DNA from: JBLMZW01 sp050259035
GTDB lineage: Bacteria > Bacillota > Syntrophomonadia > Syntrophomonadales > DTU052
Direction: 5' to 3'
NCBI GenBank assembly: GCA_050259035.1
Contig: JBLMZW010000188.1
Coordinates: 1-64,000 of the forward strand
DNA length: 64,000 nucleotides
Part shown: positions 51,336 through 61,298 of the stretch, piece by piece
Position numbering within the stretch: the first letter of the stretch is position 1
How the letters are laid out: the number at the start of each line of letters is the position of its first letter
Notes under the pieces: model-generated
What the model was told of the DNA's origin: nothing
What the model saw: only the letters and a program-made list of their open reading frames with translations
The model's database searches: none
Program-made: the position numbers and the translations under genes

Positions 51336-52874
51336 ATGCAAGAGTTTTGGGGAGTTGTCAAAGAGAAGTTAGGCAAACTCCGTGAAAAGTGGGCGGGTTT
51401 AAGCCTAAACCAGAAAGTATTGATTGTTGGGGCCCTGGTGCTGGTCATTTCAGCTCTAGTAATTTCCTCTAAAACACTGGTTAAGGATGACTATGTACCA
51501 CTTTATACTGAATTGGAATTGGACGACGCCGCTGCTATGACCGCGAAATTGGACGAATTAGGTACACCGTACCAGTTAAGTAACAGTGGTCACGATATTC
51601 TTGTTCTGTCTGAGCAAAAGGATAAGACCCGTTTGGATATGGCCGCCGCCAATTTGCCCGAAGGTGAAGCTGGGTTTGGTATATTGACGACCCAAAGCTT
51701 TGGGGAGACAGAGTCTGACAAACGGGTTAAGTTTCAAATTGCTCTTCAAGGGGAACTGACCAAAACGATAGAAAGTATGGATAAGGTTAAGTCGGCACGG
51801 GTTACCCTCGCTATTCCAGAAGATAGCCTCTTTACTGAGGAGGAAAAATCCCCCACGGCCTCGGTTTTGATTGAAACAAAACCCGGCATGCAGTTGAGCC
51901 AGAACGAGGTTCAAGCCATTGTACACCTATTAGCCAGCGGAGTTGAAGGTATGACTCCGGAAAATGTAACAGTCGTTGACACTGATGGAAACCTCTTATC
52001 CTCTCAATTAACCCAAAAAGAACAGGTTACCAATATGGCTGACCTTACGCAGACCCAACTTGCAATGAAGAGACAATATGAAAAAGAAATTCAAACGTCT
52101 GTTCAATCAATGATGGACAAGATAGCTGGAGAAGGTAAATCGGTTGTACGGGCCAGCGTAGAATTGGATTTTGATCAACTTGAAAGCAATAAGGAGGTTT
52201 ATGGCCCGAATAGTTTTGTAAGGAGCGAGAAGCTTACTGAAGAGACAAGTACCGAGGCACAGGACAGTGCTCAGGGGGTTCCCGGTACAGATACAAATGT
52301 CCCTTCTTACCAGACAACCGATAACAGTAAAGGGACAACATCAACAGAAAAATCGGAAAAAATCAGAAATTATGAGATAGACATGGAACAGACTCACCTA
52401 TTATCTGCCCAGGGTGATGTCAAACGATTAACTATATCGGTGGTTGTCGATAAAGAACTTGACTCGCAGCAACAAAAGGAGATCGAGCAGGCGGTAGCAA
52501 GTGCTTGTGGATTTAATTCTGACCGGGGCGATACTATTTCAGTCGCAGGCATTAAGTTTACTCAAAATGCAGAAAAAACTGAATCATCAGGTATTATGAA
52601 ATATCTTTGGATAATACTTGCTTTGGTATTGATAATTATAGTGATTGTGGTGTTGGTGGCCAGATCCAGGAGGAAAGAGGCACAAATCGATACTGAGGGT
52701 TTCGATAGCCTTGTCGGCGATGAGATTAAAATAGAGGACTTGTTAGAAAGGGAACTGACGCCGCAGGAAAAAGAGAAAAAGAAGATGCGGGAAGAGATCG
52801 AGAAACTAGTTGACAATCAGCCACATGACGCGGCCCAAGTTGTTCGGACGTGGTTGTCAGAGGATGGGAGATGA
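51336..52874 (+). CDS. fliF: Flagellar MS-ring protein FliF
   Basis: Forms the membrane ring that anchors the flagellum. It has 512 residues. There is a membrane helix at about 28-46 (VLIVGALVLVISALVISS) and another near 425-445 (YLWIILALVLIIIVIVVLVA). The periplasmic-type ring domains in between include TARVTLA-like VKSARVTLAIPEDSLF near 150. The cytoplasmic tail after 450 binds FliG. Its stop is 4 bp before fliG. Confidence 0.96.
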   Translation: MQEFWGVVKEKLGKLREKWAGLSLNQKVLIVGALVLVISALVISSKTLVKDDYVPLYTELELDDAAAMTAKLDELGTPYQLSNSGHDILVLSEQKDKTRLDMAAANLPEGEAGFGILTTQSFGETESDKRVKFQIALQGELTKTIESMDKVKSARVTLAIPEDSLFTEEEKSPTASVLIETKPGMQLSQNEVQAIVHLLASGVEGMTPENVTVVDTDGNLLSSQLTQKEQVTNMADLTQTQLAMKRQYEKEIQTSVQSMMDKIAGEGKSVVRASVELDFDQLESNKEVYGPNSFVRSEKLTEETSTEAQDSAQGVPGTDTNVPSYQTTDNSKGTTSTEKSEKIRNYEIDMEQTHLLSAQGDVKRLTISVVVDKELDSQQQKEIEQAVASACGFNSDRGDTISVAGIKFTQNAEKTESSGIMKYLWIILALVLIIIVIVVLVARSRRKEAQIDTEGFDSLVGDEIKIEDLLERELTPQEKEKKKMREEIEKLVDNQPHDAAQVVRTWLSEDGR

Positions 52875-52878
52875 TGAG

Positions 52879-53895
52879 ATGAGTGTTGCAGGAAGGAAAG
52901 GGATTACGGGTAAGCAAAAGGCAGCTCATTTCTTGATTTCCCTCGGTCCTGAAAAGTCAGCCAAGATTTTCAAACATCTTAAGGAAGATGAACTTGAGGC
53001 AGTGACTCTTGAGATTGCCAACGTTCGTAAGATTACCAACGAAAAAGTTGACGAGATTATGAATGATTTTTATCAGATGTCATTGGCCAACCAGTACATA
53101 GCCAAAGGCGGAATCGATTACGCCAAGGAAGTTCTAGAAAAAGCAGTCGGCCATGAAAAGGCAGTTGAGATTATTGGCAGGATTTCCGCCTCCTTACAGG
53201 TTCGTCCCTTCGACTTTGTACGAAAAACTGAACCCTCGCAGGTATTAAACTTTATTCAGGGAGAACAAGCACAAACAATAGCCCTAATCCTTGCCTACTT
53301 GGAACCAGAAAAATCATCCATTATTCTATCTGCGCTACCACCGGAAAGGCAGGCTGATGTCGCACGGCGTATAGCCCTGATGGATACTACTTCTCCAGAG
53401 GTCCTAAAAGAAGTTGAAAGAGTACTAGAGAGAAAGCTTTCATCAGTTATTCCACAGGAGGTAACAATAGCTGGGGGCGTTAAATCTGTTGTAGATATAA
53501 TTAACCGGGTTGACCGAGGGACAGAAAAGACGATTATTGAGGCTTTAGAAGTACAGGATCCAGAATTAGCCGAGGAAATTAAAAAGTTAATGTTCGTATT
53601 TGAGGATCTTGTCAGCATAGATGACAGATCGATTCAAAGAATTCTTCGTGAGGTGGATAGCCACGATTTGGCCTTGGCATTGAAAGGAGCAAGTGAGGAA
53701 GTATCGCAGAAGATATACACCAACATGTCGAAACGAGCTTCTGATATGCTCCGTGAAGATATCGAATTTATGGGACCGGTAAGGTTAAGGGACGTTGAAG
53801 AAGCCCAGCAAAGAATCGTGAATGTAGTTAGAAAACTCGAGGAAACCGGAGAGATAGTTGTTGCCCGGGGTGGAGGGGATGAGATAATTGTCTAA
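52879..53895 (+). CDS. fliG: Flagellar motor switch protein FliG
   Basis: The rotor protein that contacts the stator. It has 338 residues. Seen: KQKAAHFLISLGPEKSAKIFKHL at 14-36, EHPQ-like LEPEKSSIILSALPPERQADVARRIA near 138-163, and the torque region FVFEDLVSIDDRSIQRILREVD near 237-258. I use ATG 52879 (MSVAGRKGITG), behind GGAGATGATGAG; the upstream extension overlaps fliF. Confidence 0.96.
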   Translation: MSVAGRKGITGKQKAAHFLISLGPEKSAKIFKHLKEDELEAVTLEIANVRKITNEKVDEIMNDFYQMSLANQYIAKGGIDYAKEVLEKAVGHEKAVEIIGRISASLQVRPFDFVRKTEPSQVLNFIQGEQAQTIALILAYLEPEKSSIILSALPPERQADVARRIALMDTTSPEVLKEVERVLERKLSSVIPQEVTIAGGVKSVVDIINRVDRGTEKTIIEALEVQDPELAEEIKKLMFVFEDLVSIDDRSIQRILREVDSHDLALALKGASEEVSQKIYTNMSKRASDMLREDIEFMGPVRLRDVEEAQQRIVNVVRKLEETGEIVVARGGGDEIIV

Positions 53896-54712
53896 GGTTA
53901 TAAAATCGCACGAATTAATTGTCTCACAACCGATACCTTTAAACACCATCCCTTCCGAAAGCCAGGATGTTGATACGGCATGGAAACCTGAGGTTAATAG
54001 GGTAGATGACGAAATCACAGAATCAATTGAAAACGTTTACGATATTGATAAGGTGAAGGAAGAAGCCGATAGCATTCTACGTGAGACTGAAAGCATGGTA
54101 ACTGAGATTCTAGAAAAGGCACGACAGCAAGCAATGAATATGGTTTCAGAGGGGAAAGAGGAAGCACAGGAATTAAAAATACAGGCAACAGAAGAGGCAG
54201 AGCAGATCAAAAGAAATGCGGCTGACGAAGCATATCGCGAGGGATGGCAACGAGCTATGGAGGAGAGCGAAGAAGAACGCCGAAGAGCGGTAACTGAAAG
54301 TGAAGCTTTGATTGAAGAGGCAATGGTGCAAAGGCTTGATATTATCAGGTCATCTGAAGAGATAATTCTACGATTGGCAATGGCCATTGCCAAGAAAATA
54401 ATAGAAAAGGAAATTAAACAAAATCCCGATATTATTATTAGTTTGATAAGAGACGCAGTGGATCTATTAAAGGACGCAGAAACTATAAAGATTTTGGTCA
54501 ATCCAAAAGACTTTGAATTGCTATTAAATGAACAAAATAAGATCGCGAATCAAGAAAAGGTTAATGCCAGGATCAATATCCAATCGGATACACGAATTTC
54601 TGCGGGTGGTTTTATCGTAGAAAGTGAAATTGGTACGACTGATGCTAGGTTAGAAACCAGGATTGATAATGTTGAAAATGTTTTAATGGAAGTGGCTGCA
54701 CGTGGGAATTGA
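53888..54712 (+). CDS. fliH: Flagellar assembly protein FliH
   Basis: The regulator of the export ATPase FliI. It has 274 residues, with a long Glu/Lys/Ala-rich coiled coil (about 50-160) and a C-terminal FliH/HrpE-like domain (RLAMAIAKKIIEKEI near 162). TTG 53888 overlaps fliG by 8 bp and follows GGAGGGGA. It also overlaps fliI by 11 bp. Confidence 0.92.
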   Translation: MSKVIKSHELIVSQPIPLNTIPSESQDVDTAWKPEVNRVDDEITESIENVYDIDKVKEEADSILRETESMVTEILEKARQQAMNMVSEGKEEAQELKIQATEEAEQIKRNAADEAYREGWQRAMEESEEERRRAVTESEALIEEAMVQRLDIIRSSEEIILRLAMAIAKKIIEKEIKQNPDIIISLIRDAVDLLKDAETIKILVNPKDFELLLNEQNKIANQEKVNARINIQSDTRISAGGFIVESEIGTTDARLETRIDNVENVLMEVAARGN

Positions 54713-56036
54713 TAACCCCGTTCGATTACAATTTAACATAGAGAAGTATTTGACGGTTTTGAATCAGGTTAATACCTGGGTCCAGAAAGGGAGAATAGCT
54801 CAGGTGATTGGGCTGACTATAGAATCGAATGGTCCAAGAGTCAGTTTAGGAGATCTTTGTGAGATAAGAACCGGTAATTTTGGACACCGGGTTCTAGCCG
54901 AGGTCGTTGGTTTTAGGGGTAGCCGTACCCTGCTGATGCCATTAGGGGACTTGGAAGGAATAGGACCGGGTAGTGAGATTGTCTCTTTGGGTAAGCGCCT
55001 GACAGTTCCGGTTAGTGATGAAATGGTAGGCCGCGTATTAAATGGTCTAGGTGAGCCTATAGATGATAAAGGCCCTTTACCAATAAAAAACCGTTACCCG
55101 GTTATGAACACGCCACCGAATCCATTGGCCAGGCAACGAATTACCGAGGCGCTCTCTGTTGGCGTAAAAGCCATTGATGGACTAACAACCTTGGGCAAAG
55201 GCCAGAGAATTGGAATTTTTGCCGGTAGCGGAGTAGGAAAAAGTACTATGATGGGAATGATTTCACGCAATACTTCAGCAGATATTAATGTGATTGCTTT
55301 AATAGGAGAACGGGGTCGTGAGGTACGGGAGTTCATTGAAAGGGACCTCGGAGAGGAAGGACTAAAACGTTCAATTGTAGTAGTAGCAACGTCCGACCAG
55401 CCAGCCCTGGTTAGAATTAAAGGGGCCTTTGTTGCAACAACAATTGCTGAGTTTTTCAGAGACCAGGGATTTGATGTTCTACTACTAATGGATTCAATTA
55501 CTCGTTTTGCGCTTGCCCAGAGAGAAGTGGGCTTAGCTATTGGGGAACCACCTGCAACGAGAGGGTTTACCCCATCTGTTTTTGCGTTACTTCCTAAATT
55601 GCTTGAGAGGGCGGGAACCTCAAGCAAAGGAAGTATTACAGGGCTTTACACCGTATTAGTAGAAGGGGACGATATGAACGAACCAGTTACAGACTCTGTT
55701 CGAGGAATAGTTGATGGACATGTGGTTCTTAATCGCGAACTAGCGGCAATGAATCGCTATCCGGCTATTGATGTGCTTCAGAGTATTAGTCGTTTGATGA
55801 TAGAGGTAGTATCAGAAGATCACTTAAACCTGGCAAATCGTTTCAGAAGTATAATGGCCGTTTACGATGATGCCAAGGATCTTATAGATATTGGGGCTTA
55901 TAAAGGCGGATCTAATCCTCGTATTGACGAAGCTATATTTTACATTAACAGATGCCATGAATTTTTAAACCAGGCTATCTACGAAAAATTCAATTTAGAA
56001 GAGACGGTCAAACAACTTAAATCAGCCTTAAATTAA
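54702..56036 (+). CDS. fliI: Flagellum-specific export ATPase FliI
   Basis: The hexameric ATPase of the flagellar type III export apparatus, related to F1-beta. It has 444 residues. Seen: Walker A GIFAGSGVGKSTMMG near 168-182, IALIGERGREVREFI near 194-208, VLLLMDSITRFALAQREVGLA near 260, and GEPPATRGFTPSVFALLPKLLERAG. GTG 54702 lies within the fliH end. Confidence 0.97.
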   Translation: MGIDNPVRLQFNIEKYLTVLNQVNTWVQKGRIAQVIGLTIESNGPRVSLGDLCEIRTGNFGHRVLAEVVGFRGSRTLLMPLGDLEGIGPGSEIVSLGKRLTVPVSDEMVGRVLNGLGEPIDDKGPLPIKNRYPVMNTPPNPLARQRITEALSVGVKAIDGLTTLGKGQRIGIFAGSGVGKSTMMGMISRNTSADINVIALIGERGREVREFIERDLGEEGLKRSIVVVATSDQPALVRIKGAFVATTIAEFFRDQGFDVLLLMDSITRFALAQREVGLAIGEPPATRGFTPSVFALLPKLLERAGTSSKGSITGLYTVLVEGDDMNEPVTDSVRGIVDGHVVLNRELAAMNRYPAIDVLQSISRLMIEVVSEDHLNLANRFRSIMAVYDDAKDLIDIGAYKGGSNPRIDEAIFYINRCHEFLNQAIYEKFNLEETVKQLKSALN

Positions 56037-56047
56037 GGTGGAGTAAT

Positions 56048-56506
56048 TTGAAAGTTTTTGAATTTCGACTTCAGACCAAATTGGATTTAACCTGCCGCCA
56101 AGAGGACATTGCCAAAGCGGAGACTTATGCAAAACAGAGAGTCTTTGACTTTGAATGTGAAGTACTGGATTCCTTGCATTCCAGTCAGATGGAACTGTTT
56201 AATATTTTAAGATCTCAAAAGGGAGGTTTTAAAATTGATGAACTGGTTCTTTATAAGGATTTTCAAAAGGTTTTAAGAGACAAAATTGTCCAGCAGAAAG
56301 AAACGGTTTTGCGTGCAGAAGAATTATTGGAAGAAGCAAGAATGGTACTAATGGAGATTATGAAAGAGAGAAAAACCCTGGAAAGACTAAGAGAGAAAGA
56401 ATACCAGTCTTACCTTGAAGAGTTTATGCGAATAGAACAGAAGATAATTGATGAAGCAGCGGTATCCCGTTATTGGCATCTGCATAATGGAGCCAAACAT
56501 GCGTAA
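56048..56506 (+). CDS. fliJ: Flagellar export chaperone FliJ
   Basis: A 152-residue, almost wholly coiled-coil protein (KVFEFRLQTKLDLTCRQEDIA at the start), the central stalk of the export ATPase. The position after fliI and the KFxFRLQxxL-type opening support it. TTG-like codons aside, the start at 56048 follows AAGGTGGAG. It overlaps the next gene by 8 bp. Confidence 0.88.
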   Translation: MKVFEFRLQTKLDLTCRQEDIAKAETYAKQRVFDFECEVLDSLHSSQMELFNILRSQKGGFKIDELVLYKDFQKVLRDKIVQQKETVLRAEELLEEARMVLMEIMKERKTLERLREKEYQSYLEEFMRIEQKIIDEAAVSRYWHLHNGAKHA

Positions 56507-57029
56507 TGTATTGAAAATTATTGGAGCAATAATTGCTCTGGCTTTTATCACTGCAGGGTCGATTTATCTAGGATTTATAAAGCCACCGGGCTTTTTAAGA
56601 AATATACCCTTTGTTGGTAAGTATGCCACCAAGAATCAGCAACCGGTTAAATCAGAATTTAGTCGGGAAACAATGCTTGAGAACAGGCTGAAGACCACTG
56701 AAAAAGATCTTGATTATTGTCAGAATAGAATAGCTGAATTAGAAAATAAAAATGAGCAACTACAATCGGAGCTTAAAACGGCACGTGAAGAGGTTAACAG
56801 TTCTAAAGAAGAAATAGATAAGAATAACGCGCGTGACATTGAATACGGTAAATTATCTCAATATTATAGCAATATGAAGGCGACTCAGGCTGCGGCCATC
56901 ATGTCTCAGATGGATGACGAGACGGCAATCGGGATATTGGAAAACATGAAACCTGATGCCGCCGGCTCAGTTTTAGGGAGAATGGAGCCCGGAAGAGCTG
57001 CAGCCTTAACTAAGCAAATGCTGCAATGA
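56499..57029 (+). CDS. Flagellar-operon membrane protein, YlxF/MotE-like
   Basis: A 176-residue protein with one N-terminal membrane helix (LKIIGAIIALAFITAGSIYLG, about 5-25), a coiled coil (about 60-110), and a C-terminal MgtE-N-like segment (MDDETAIGILENMKPDAAGS). In Bacillus the gene at this place is ylxF. Related MotE proteins act as chaperones of the stator protein MotC in other bacteria; whether that holds here is unknown. GGAG lies 6 bases ahead of ATG 56499; it overlaps fliJ by 8 bp. Confidence 0.85.
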   Translation: MRNVLKIIGAIIALAFITAGSIYLGFIKPPGFLRNIPFVGKYATKNQQPVKSEFSRETMLENRLKTTEKDLDYCQNRIAELENKNEQLQSELKTAREEVNSSKEEIDKNNARDIEYGKLSQYYSNMKATQAAAIMSQMDDETAIGILENMKPDAAGSVLGRMEPGRAAALTKQMLQ

Positions 57030-57045
57030 AAGGAGGTGAATAAAG

Positions 57046-58734
57046 TTGCAGGGTAATGTGTTAGCCCAGCTAGTATCCCAGAATCTTGGTACCGCACGCC
57101 CCAAAAGCAGTGTTAAGTCCCCAGATAAAAGTAACGCTTCAGATAAACGTTTTGGGCTGCTCCTGAGCAAAACCGCTAATTCGCAAAGAAAGACAGCTAC
57201 CTTAGAGGATAATAAAGACGTTGATCAGCCAAGGTTGTTAAATGAAAGCTATAAAGATACGGAAACGAAAAGATCCATACAGGCTTCTGCTGACGATAAT
57301 AAAATTGAAAAAGCAGAAGATGATTCTCCAGTACTAACCCAAAACAGTGAGACAAACACAACTGAAGAATTGCTTGCTGTTGAGTCAATAGCCGGCGATA
57401 TAGCTTCAATAACAACAGGGTTATTAGTGGTTTCAAACATTTCAACGGATAGCAAGAGCCAGGATGAACCCGTAGAGCTGCAAACAAAATTGGAACCCAA
57501 GGTAATAGCGGTTGATTTGTTATGCGATGTTGATAGGAGTTTGCCGGTCCAAGACGTTCAGCCTAAACCTGAGCAACCCGTCACACAGGATAAGCCTGAT
57601 CAGGATATGAACTTGACGGAGCTGGTCCCGATGGCCCCTAAAATTACATCGGATGCTGCGCCGGAAGTCTCCAATAGTGCGGTCATTATTATGCAATCGA
57701 ATAATCCAATACAGCAATTAGGTAACACTGCCGAGAATAACCAAGATACTGAAAACACGCCCGTTCAAATGACTGATAAAGAATTAGATGTATCGGCGGA
57801 TATAGAAGTTATTAATACGATATCAAATTCTAAACCGGAGATGCAGATGGGCAGTTCGACGTCAGGACAACAGTCCGAGGATTCATTCGGAAATTCCGCT
57901 CAGAATGCTAAGACCGAAGAACCGAGTAAAACGGGTGATGTTGCAAGTAACAACGATGTGGCACTAAGGATTAACATACACAAGGAAGTGGAAATATCCC
58001 AGAAACTTAAAAGCAGGGAAGCGAGGCTAACCGAAACAGGGGGTACTGATAAACAAATAAAAAGTAATGACCAAGCTGAAAAGATGCAAACCGATGTTCG
58101 CAAGATAATTTCCTTTGAGACGGGTCGCAGCAAGGGGTTACTTGTTACAGAGAGTAATTTGCCTGAATCTAAGAACCTGGTTGATAGTAATACAACATCT
58201 GATACTAATAATGTTTTGGAGAACAATTCTATAGTATCAAAGTTGGAATCAGCATCAATAAAAACCGAGACTGCTTCAGCTAAATCTGAATCACCAAATA
58301 TGATTAACCAGGTTGTTAAGAAGATTGAGCTTATGCTTAAAGAAAAATCTTCTTCCGTAACTATAGAACTTAAACCCGAGTTCTTGGGCAAATTACACGT
58401 AGAACTTCATGTTCAGGACGGTATTTTAACTGCGCGCTTCACTACTGACAACCAGAATGTTAAACATTTGTTGGAAGGAGGAATCGGACAGTTAAGAAAT
58501 GCTCTTGATTCCAGCGGAATTCGGTTGGACAAGGCTGAAGTCAATGTGGATTTAGGGTATGCAAACTTTAATCGCGATTTTCAACAATCTGATTACCAGT
58601 GGGGGCGACAGGAACAACAGACCAATAAATGGTGGTTGAAAGATACGGTCCCTATGGAGGAAGTTGAAGTAGAAACCGACTGGAGTCCATACCCGTCTTA
58701 TTATGGGGAGGCAACAGTGAATTACCTTGTGTAA
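57046..58734 (+). CDS. fliK: Flagellar hook-length control protein FliK
   Basis: The secreted ruler that sets hook length and switches export specificity. It has 562 residues. The first 420 or so are a low-complexity, Ser/Thr/Asn/Glu-rich region; the C-terminal Flg_hook domain (about 425-520) has VTIELKPEFLGKLHVELHVQ and LLEGGIGQLRNALDSSGIRL. TTG 57046 follows AAAGGAGGTG. The long N-terminal part has no clear homology, as usual for FliK. Confidence 0.92.
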   Translation: MQGNVLAQLVSQNLGTARPKSSVKSPDKSNASDKRFGLLLSKTANSQRKTATLEDNKDVDQPRLLNESYKDTETKRSIQASADDNKIEKAEDDSPVLTQNSETNTTEELLAVESIAGDIASITTGLLVVSNISTDSKSQDEPVELQTKLEPKVIAVDLLCDVDRSLPVQDVQPKPEQPVTQDKPDQDMNLTELVPMAPKITSDAAPEVSNSAVIIMQSNNPIQQLGNTAENNQDTENTPVQMTDKELDVSADIEVINTISNSKPEMQMGSSTSGQQSEDSFGNSAQNAKTEEPSKTGDVASNNDVALRINIHKEVEISQKLKSREARLTETGGTDKQIKSNDQAEKMQTDVRKIISFETGRSKGLLVTESNLPESKNLVDSNTTSDTNNVLENNSIVSKLESASIKTETASAKSESPNMINQVVKKIELMLKEKSSSVTIELKPEFLGKLHVELHVQDGILTARFTTDNQNVKHLLEGGIGQLRNALDSSGIRLDKAEVNVDLGYANFNRDFQQSDYQWGRQEQQTNKWWLKDTVPMEEVEVETDWSPYPSYYGEATVNYLV

Positions 58735-58745
58735 GGAGGGATAGT

Positions 58746-59204
58746 ATGCAGGTAACGGGAGCAACGGATAATACCACAGCCGCAAAAACAACCAATAGCG
58801 GTTCTTCGACTTCTTCGATTATAAATACTCTGGGGAAGGACGATTTCTTTAAACTATTAATCACCCAATTTAAGTATCAAAATCCTTTAGAACCGATGGA
58901 TAATACCGAGTATATATCTCAGTTAGCCAATTTTAGTTCCTTAGAACAAATGAACAATTTGAATACAACGGTTACCAGTTTAGGCAGCCTGGTACAAGAC
59001 TCAATTATTCCAATGATAGGGTTACAACAGGCGGCTATGTGTTTAGGGCAAAAAGTCGAATATGTCAGTGGTGAGCAACAACTTAGCGGCATTGTTAAGT
59101 CTGTGAGTATGCAGGATGGTATGCCGATTCTTGTAGTTAATGGTGAAGAGGTACCTTTATCGAGTGTTATTTCATTAAGTACATCTTCTACTGAAAACGA
59201 ATAA
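58746..59204 (+). CDS. flgD: Flagellar hook-capping protein FlgD
   Basis: The scaffold cap for hook assembly. It has 152 residues, the short form seen in Firmicutes that lacks the larger C-terminal domain of E. coli FlgD. The signature LGKDDFFKLLITQFKYQNPL lies near residue 29-48, followed by NTEYISQLANFSSLEQM. AAGGAGGGATAGT precedes ATG 58746. Confidence 0.95.
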   Translation: MQVTGATDNTTAAKTTNSGSSTSSIINTLGKDDFFKLLITQFKYQNPLEPMDNTEYISQLANFSSLEQMNNLNTTVTSLGSLVQDSIIPMIGLQQAAMCLGQKVEYVSGEQQLSGIVKSVSMQDGMPILVVNGEEVPLSSVISLSTSSTENE

Positions 59205-59247
59205 ACTTTCATAATCCAGATAAACCGGTACATAAGAGGTGAGTATC

Positions 59248-59628
59248 TTGACCAATAAGGTTTTCAATCCCAGTACTACTCAACCAATACAACCTATATC
59301 ACCCCAAACGTCAACGACGGGCGCAAAGAAAACGGGGGCTTCTGCATTTGACAAAATATTATCCGAAAACATATCCGGTATTAAATTCTCGGGTCATGCC
59401 CAGCAACGGTTAAAATCGCGGAACATTGAAATCGGCACGTCGGAAATGCAGAAATTACAGGATGCCGTAACCAAGGCCAGGGAAAAAGGAGCCAGAGATA
59501 GTCTGATTCTAATGGATAACTTAGCCCTGGTAGTAAGCGTTAAAAACAACACAGTTGTGACTGCCATTGATGGAGAAAATATAAAAGAAAATATTTTTAC
59601 CAATATCGATAGTGCAGTTGTTCTTTAG
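59248..59628 (+). CDS. Flagellar operon protein of the TIGR02530 type
   Basis: A 126-residue protein with the conserved FSGHAQQRLKSRNIE motif near residue 51-65 and a C-terminal VVTAIDGENIKENIFTNID. Proteins of this family sit between flgD and flgE in many Firmicutes; their role in hook assembly is not established. TTG 59248 follows GAGGTGAG; an earlier GTG at 59239 overlaps that ribosome-binding site. Confidence 0.88.
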   Translation: MTNKVFNPSTTQPIQPISPQTSTTGAKKTGASAFDKILSENISGIKFSGHAQQRLKSRNIEIGTSEMQKLQDAVTKAREKGARDSLILMDNLALVVSVKNNTVVTAIDGENIKENIFTNIDSAVVL

Positions 59629-59707
59629 TGGGCTGGACCTCTTTGAGGAAGCCCAAATGCGTGAAACGACTGAAACGCAAAGACTTTTATTAGGAGGTCG
59701 TTATTAT

Positions 59708-61210
59708 ATGATGCGTTCAATGTATGCTGGGGTCTCCGGTCTAAGGAACCACCAGATTAGAATGGATGTAATAGGTAATAACATAGCAAATGTCAACACA
59801 GTAGGTTTTAAAAAAAGCAGAGTGATATTCCAGGACGCAATGTACCAGTTGATTAAACCCGGTAGCGCACCACAGGGTGAAAGGGGAGGAACCAACTCGG
59901 TCTCTGTAGGGCTCGGAGTTGGATTAAGTAGCGTTGATCATATTATGACTCCGGGTAGTACTCAGACTACCGGGAAAAACACTGATCTAAGCATCGACGG
60001 CAATGGCTTTTTTATTCTAAAGGATGGCCAGGAAACTTGTTATACCAGAGCAGGAAACTTTGATTTTGATAAACTAGGAAACTATCTTACTCCCGGTAAT
60101 GGCTTGAAAGTTCAGGGGTGGATGGCGGATCAGACTCAAGTGGATCCAGAAGATAAAACTCAATGGAGAATTGATACTACAGGGGCTTTAACAAATATCG
60201 ATTTATCATCTTATAAAATAATCAATCCTAAAATGACTTCATATGTACGATTTCAAGGAAACTGCGATTCGACACTAACAAGATTAATAGACCCTCCAGA
60301 GGGGGCAGCTGAGCACGAGACCAAGCTAACTTCCAAGGAGTTTTATGATAGCCTGGGGAATATGCATCTAGAGTATTTCCAATTTGAGAAAATATACGAA
60401 GGAAGCTCACTCGGGGTCTTCATGGAATCGGCCGATCCGAACGCCAGTCCACCGACATATCAACTTGGTGCGGCTAAGCCAGGAAGTGTTTGGAGAGTAA
60501 GAGCATCTGCTGATCCAGAGGTACCAGTTCCCACAGCTGACGCGGCCACGAACGAATCTGTTGATTATTATCTTTTGTTTGACGAAAACGGAAATCTAAA
60601 GGATGTAAGACAGCAGGATCCACTTTCAGAACCTTTAGAACAGTGGTCGGATATTGAAAGTCTATTCTCTACAGTTCATACTCCATCAACCAAGGGGTCT
60701 TTGACTTTGTATTATGACCAGCCTGAACCCGGTTCGGGTGTTACAACCCCGCAAGTATCAAGTACAGAAGGAATCGCACTTGATTTTACAAATATTAAAC
60801 AGCACAATGCAACTCAGACAGCATACGCTGAATACCAAGATGGGTTCCCGAAGGGGGATCTTAAGGAGGTTAGTATTGATCAAACCGGAACTATTATCGG
60901 CTCCTTTTCAAATAATGTATCTAAAAACTTGGGAAGAGTAGCCCTGGCAACTTTTCAGAACCCTGCCGGGTTGGAAACACTAGGGGGTAATCTTTTAGCT
61001 GTTTCGGCCAATTCCGGGGATCCCAAGACTTGTCCTCCAGGCGTTGAGGACGCTGGTGCATTAAAGCCTGGTTCGCTAGAGATGTCTAACGTTGATCTTT
61101 CTGAAGAATTCACTGATATGATAGTTACCCAGCGTGGGTTTCAAGCAAATTCAAGAGTTATTACAACCTCTGATGAGATGCTGCAGGAACTGGTTAATTT
61201 GAAACGATAG
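59708..61210 (+). CDS. flgE: Flagellar hook protein FlgE
   Basis: The hook subunit. It has 500 residues, on the long side. The N-terminus shows MRSMYAGVSGLRNHQIRMDV and NIANVNTVGFKKSR; the C-terminus shows ISLD-like VDLSEEFTDMIVTQRGFQAN and VITTSDEMLQELVNLKR, the D0 coiled-coil ends. The variable middle domains (about 150-400) make up the rest. I start at ATG 59708 behind TAGGAGGTCG; an upstream in-frame extension overlaps the preceding gene. Confidence 0.95.
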   Translation: MMRSMYAGVSGLRNHQIRMDVIGNNIANVNTVGFKKSRVIFQDAMYQLIKPGSAPQGERGGTNSVSVGLGVGLSSVDHIMTPGSTQTTGKNTDLSIDGNGFFILKDGQETCYTRAGNFDFDKLGNYLTPGNGLKVQGWMADQTQVDPEDKTQWRIDTTGALTNIDLSSYKIINPKMTSYVRFQGNCDSTLTRLIDPPEGAAEHETKLTSKEFYDSLGNMHLEYFQFEKIYEGSSLGVFMESADPNASPPTYQLGAAKPGSVWRVRASADPEVPVPTADAATNESVDYYLLFDENGNLKDVRQQDPLSEPLEQWSDIESLFSTVHTPSTKGSLTLYYDQPEPGSGVTTPQVSSTEGIALDFTNIKQHNATQTAYAEYQDGFPKGDLKEVSIDQTGTIIGSFSNNVSKNLGRVALATFQNPAGLETLGGNLLAVSANSGDPKTCPPGVEDAGALKPGSLEMSNVDLSEEFTDMIVTQRGFQANSRVITTSDEMLQELVNLKR

Positions 61211-61217
61211 TGTAGAT

Positions 61218-61247
61218 GACTCCGGAAGGCAAAAACCTTCCGGAGTC
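61218..61247 (+). other. Perfect 12-bp hairpin after flgE
   Basis: GACTCCGGAAGG (61218-61229) and CCTTCCGGAGTC (61236-61247) pair completely around CAAAAA. There is no T tract (CAATTAATTATA follows), so it is not a standard terminator. It may protect the flgE mRNA end, since hook protein is needed in large amounts. Confidence 0.6.
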
Positions 61248-61298
61248 CAATTAATTATATCGTTTATTTACTGGGCTGTGGATGGAGGAGGGGTTAAC

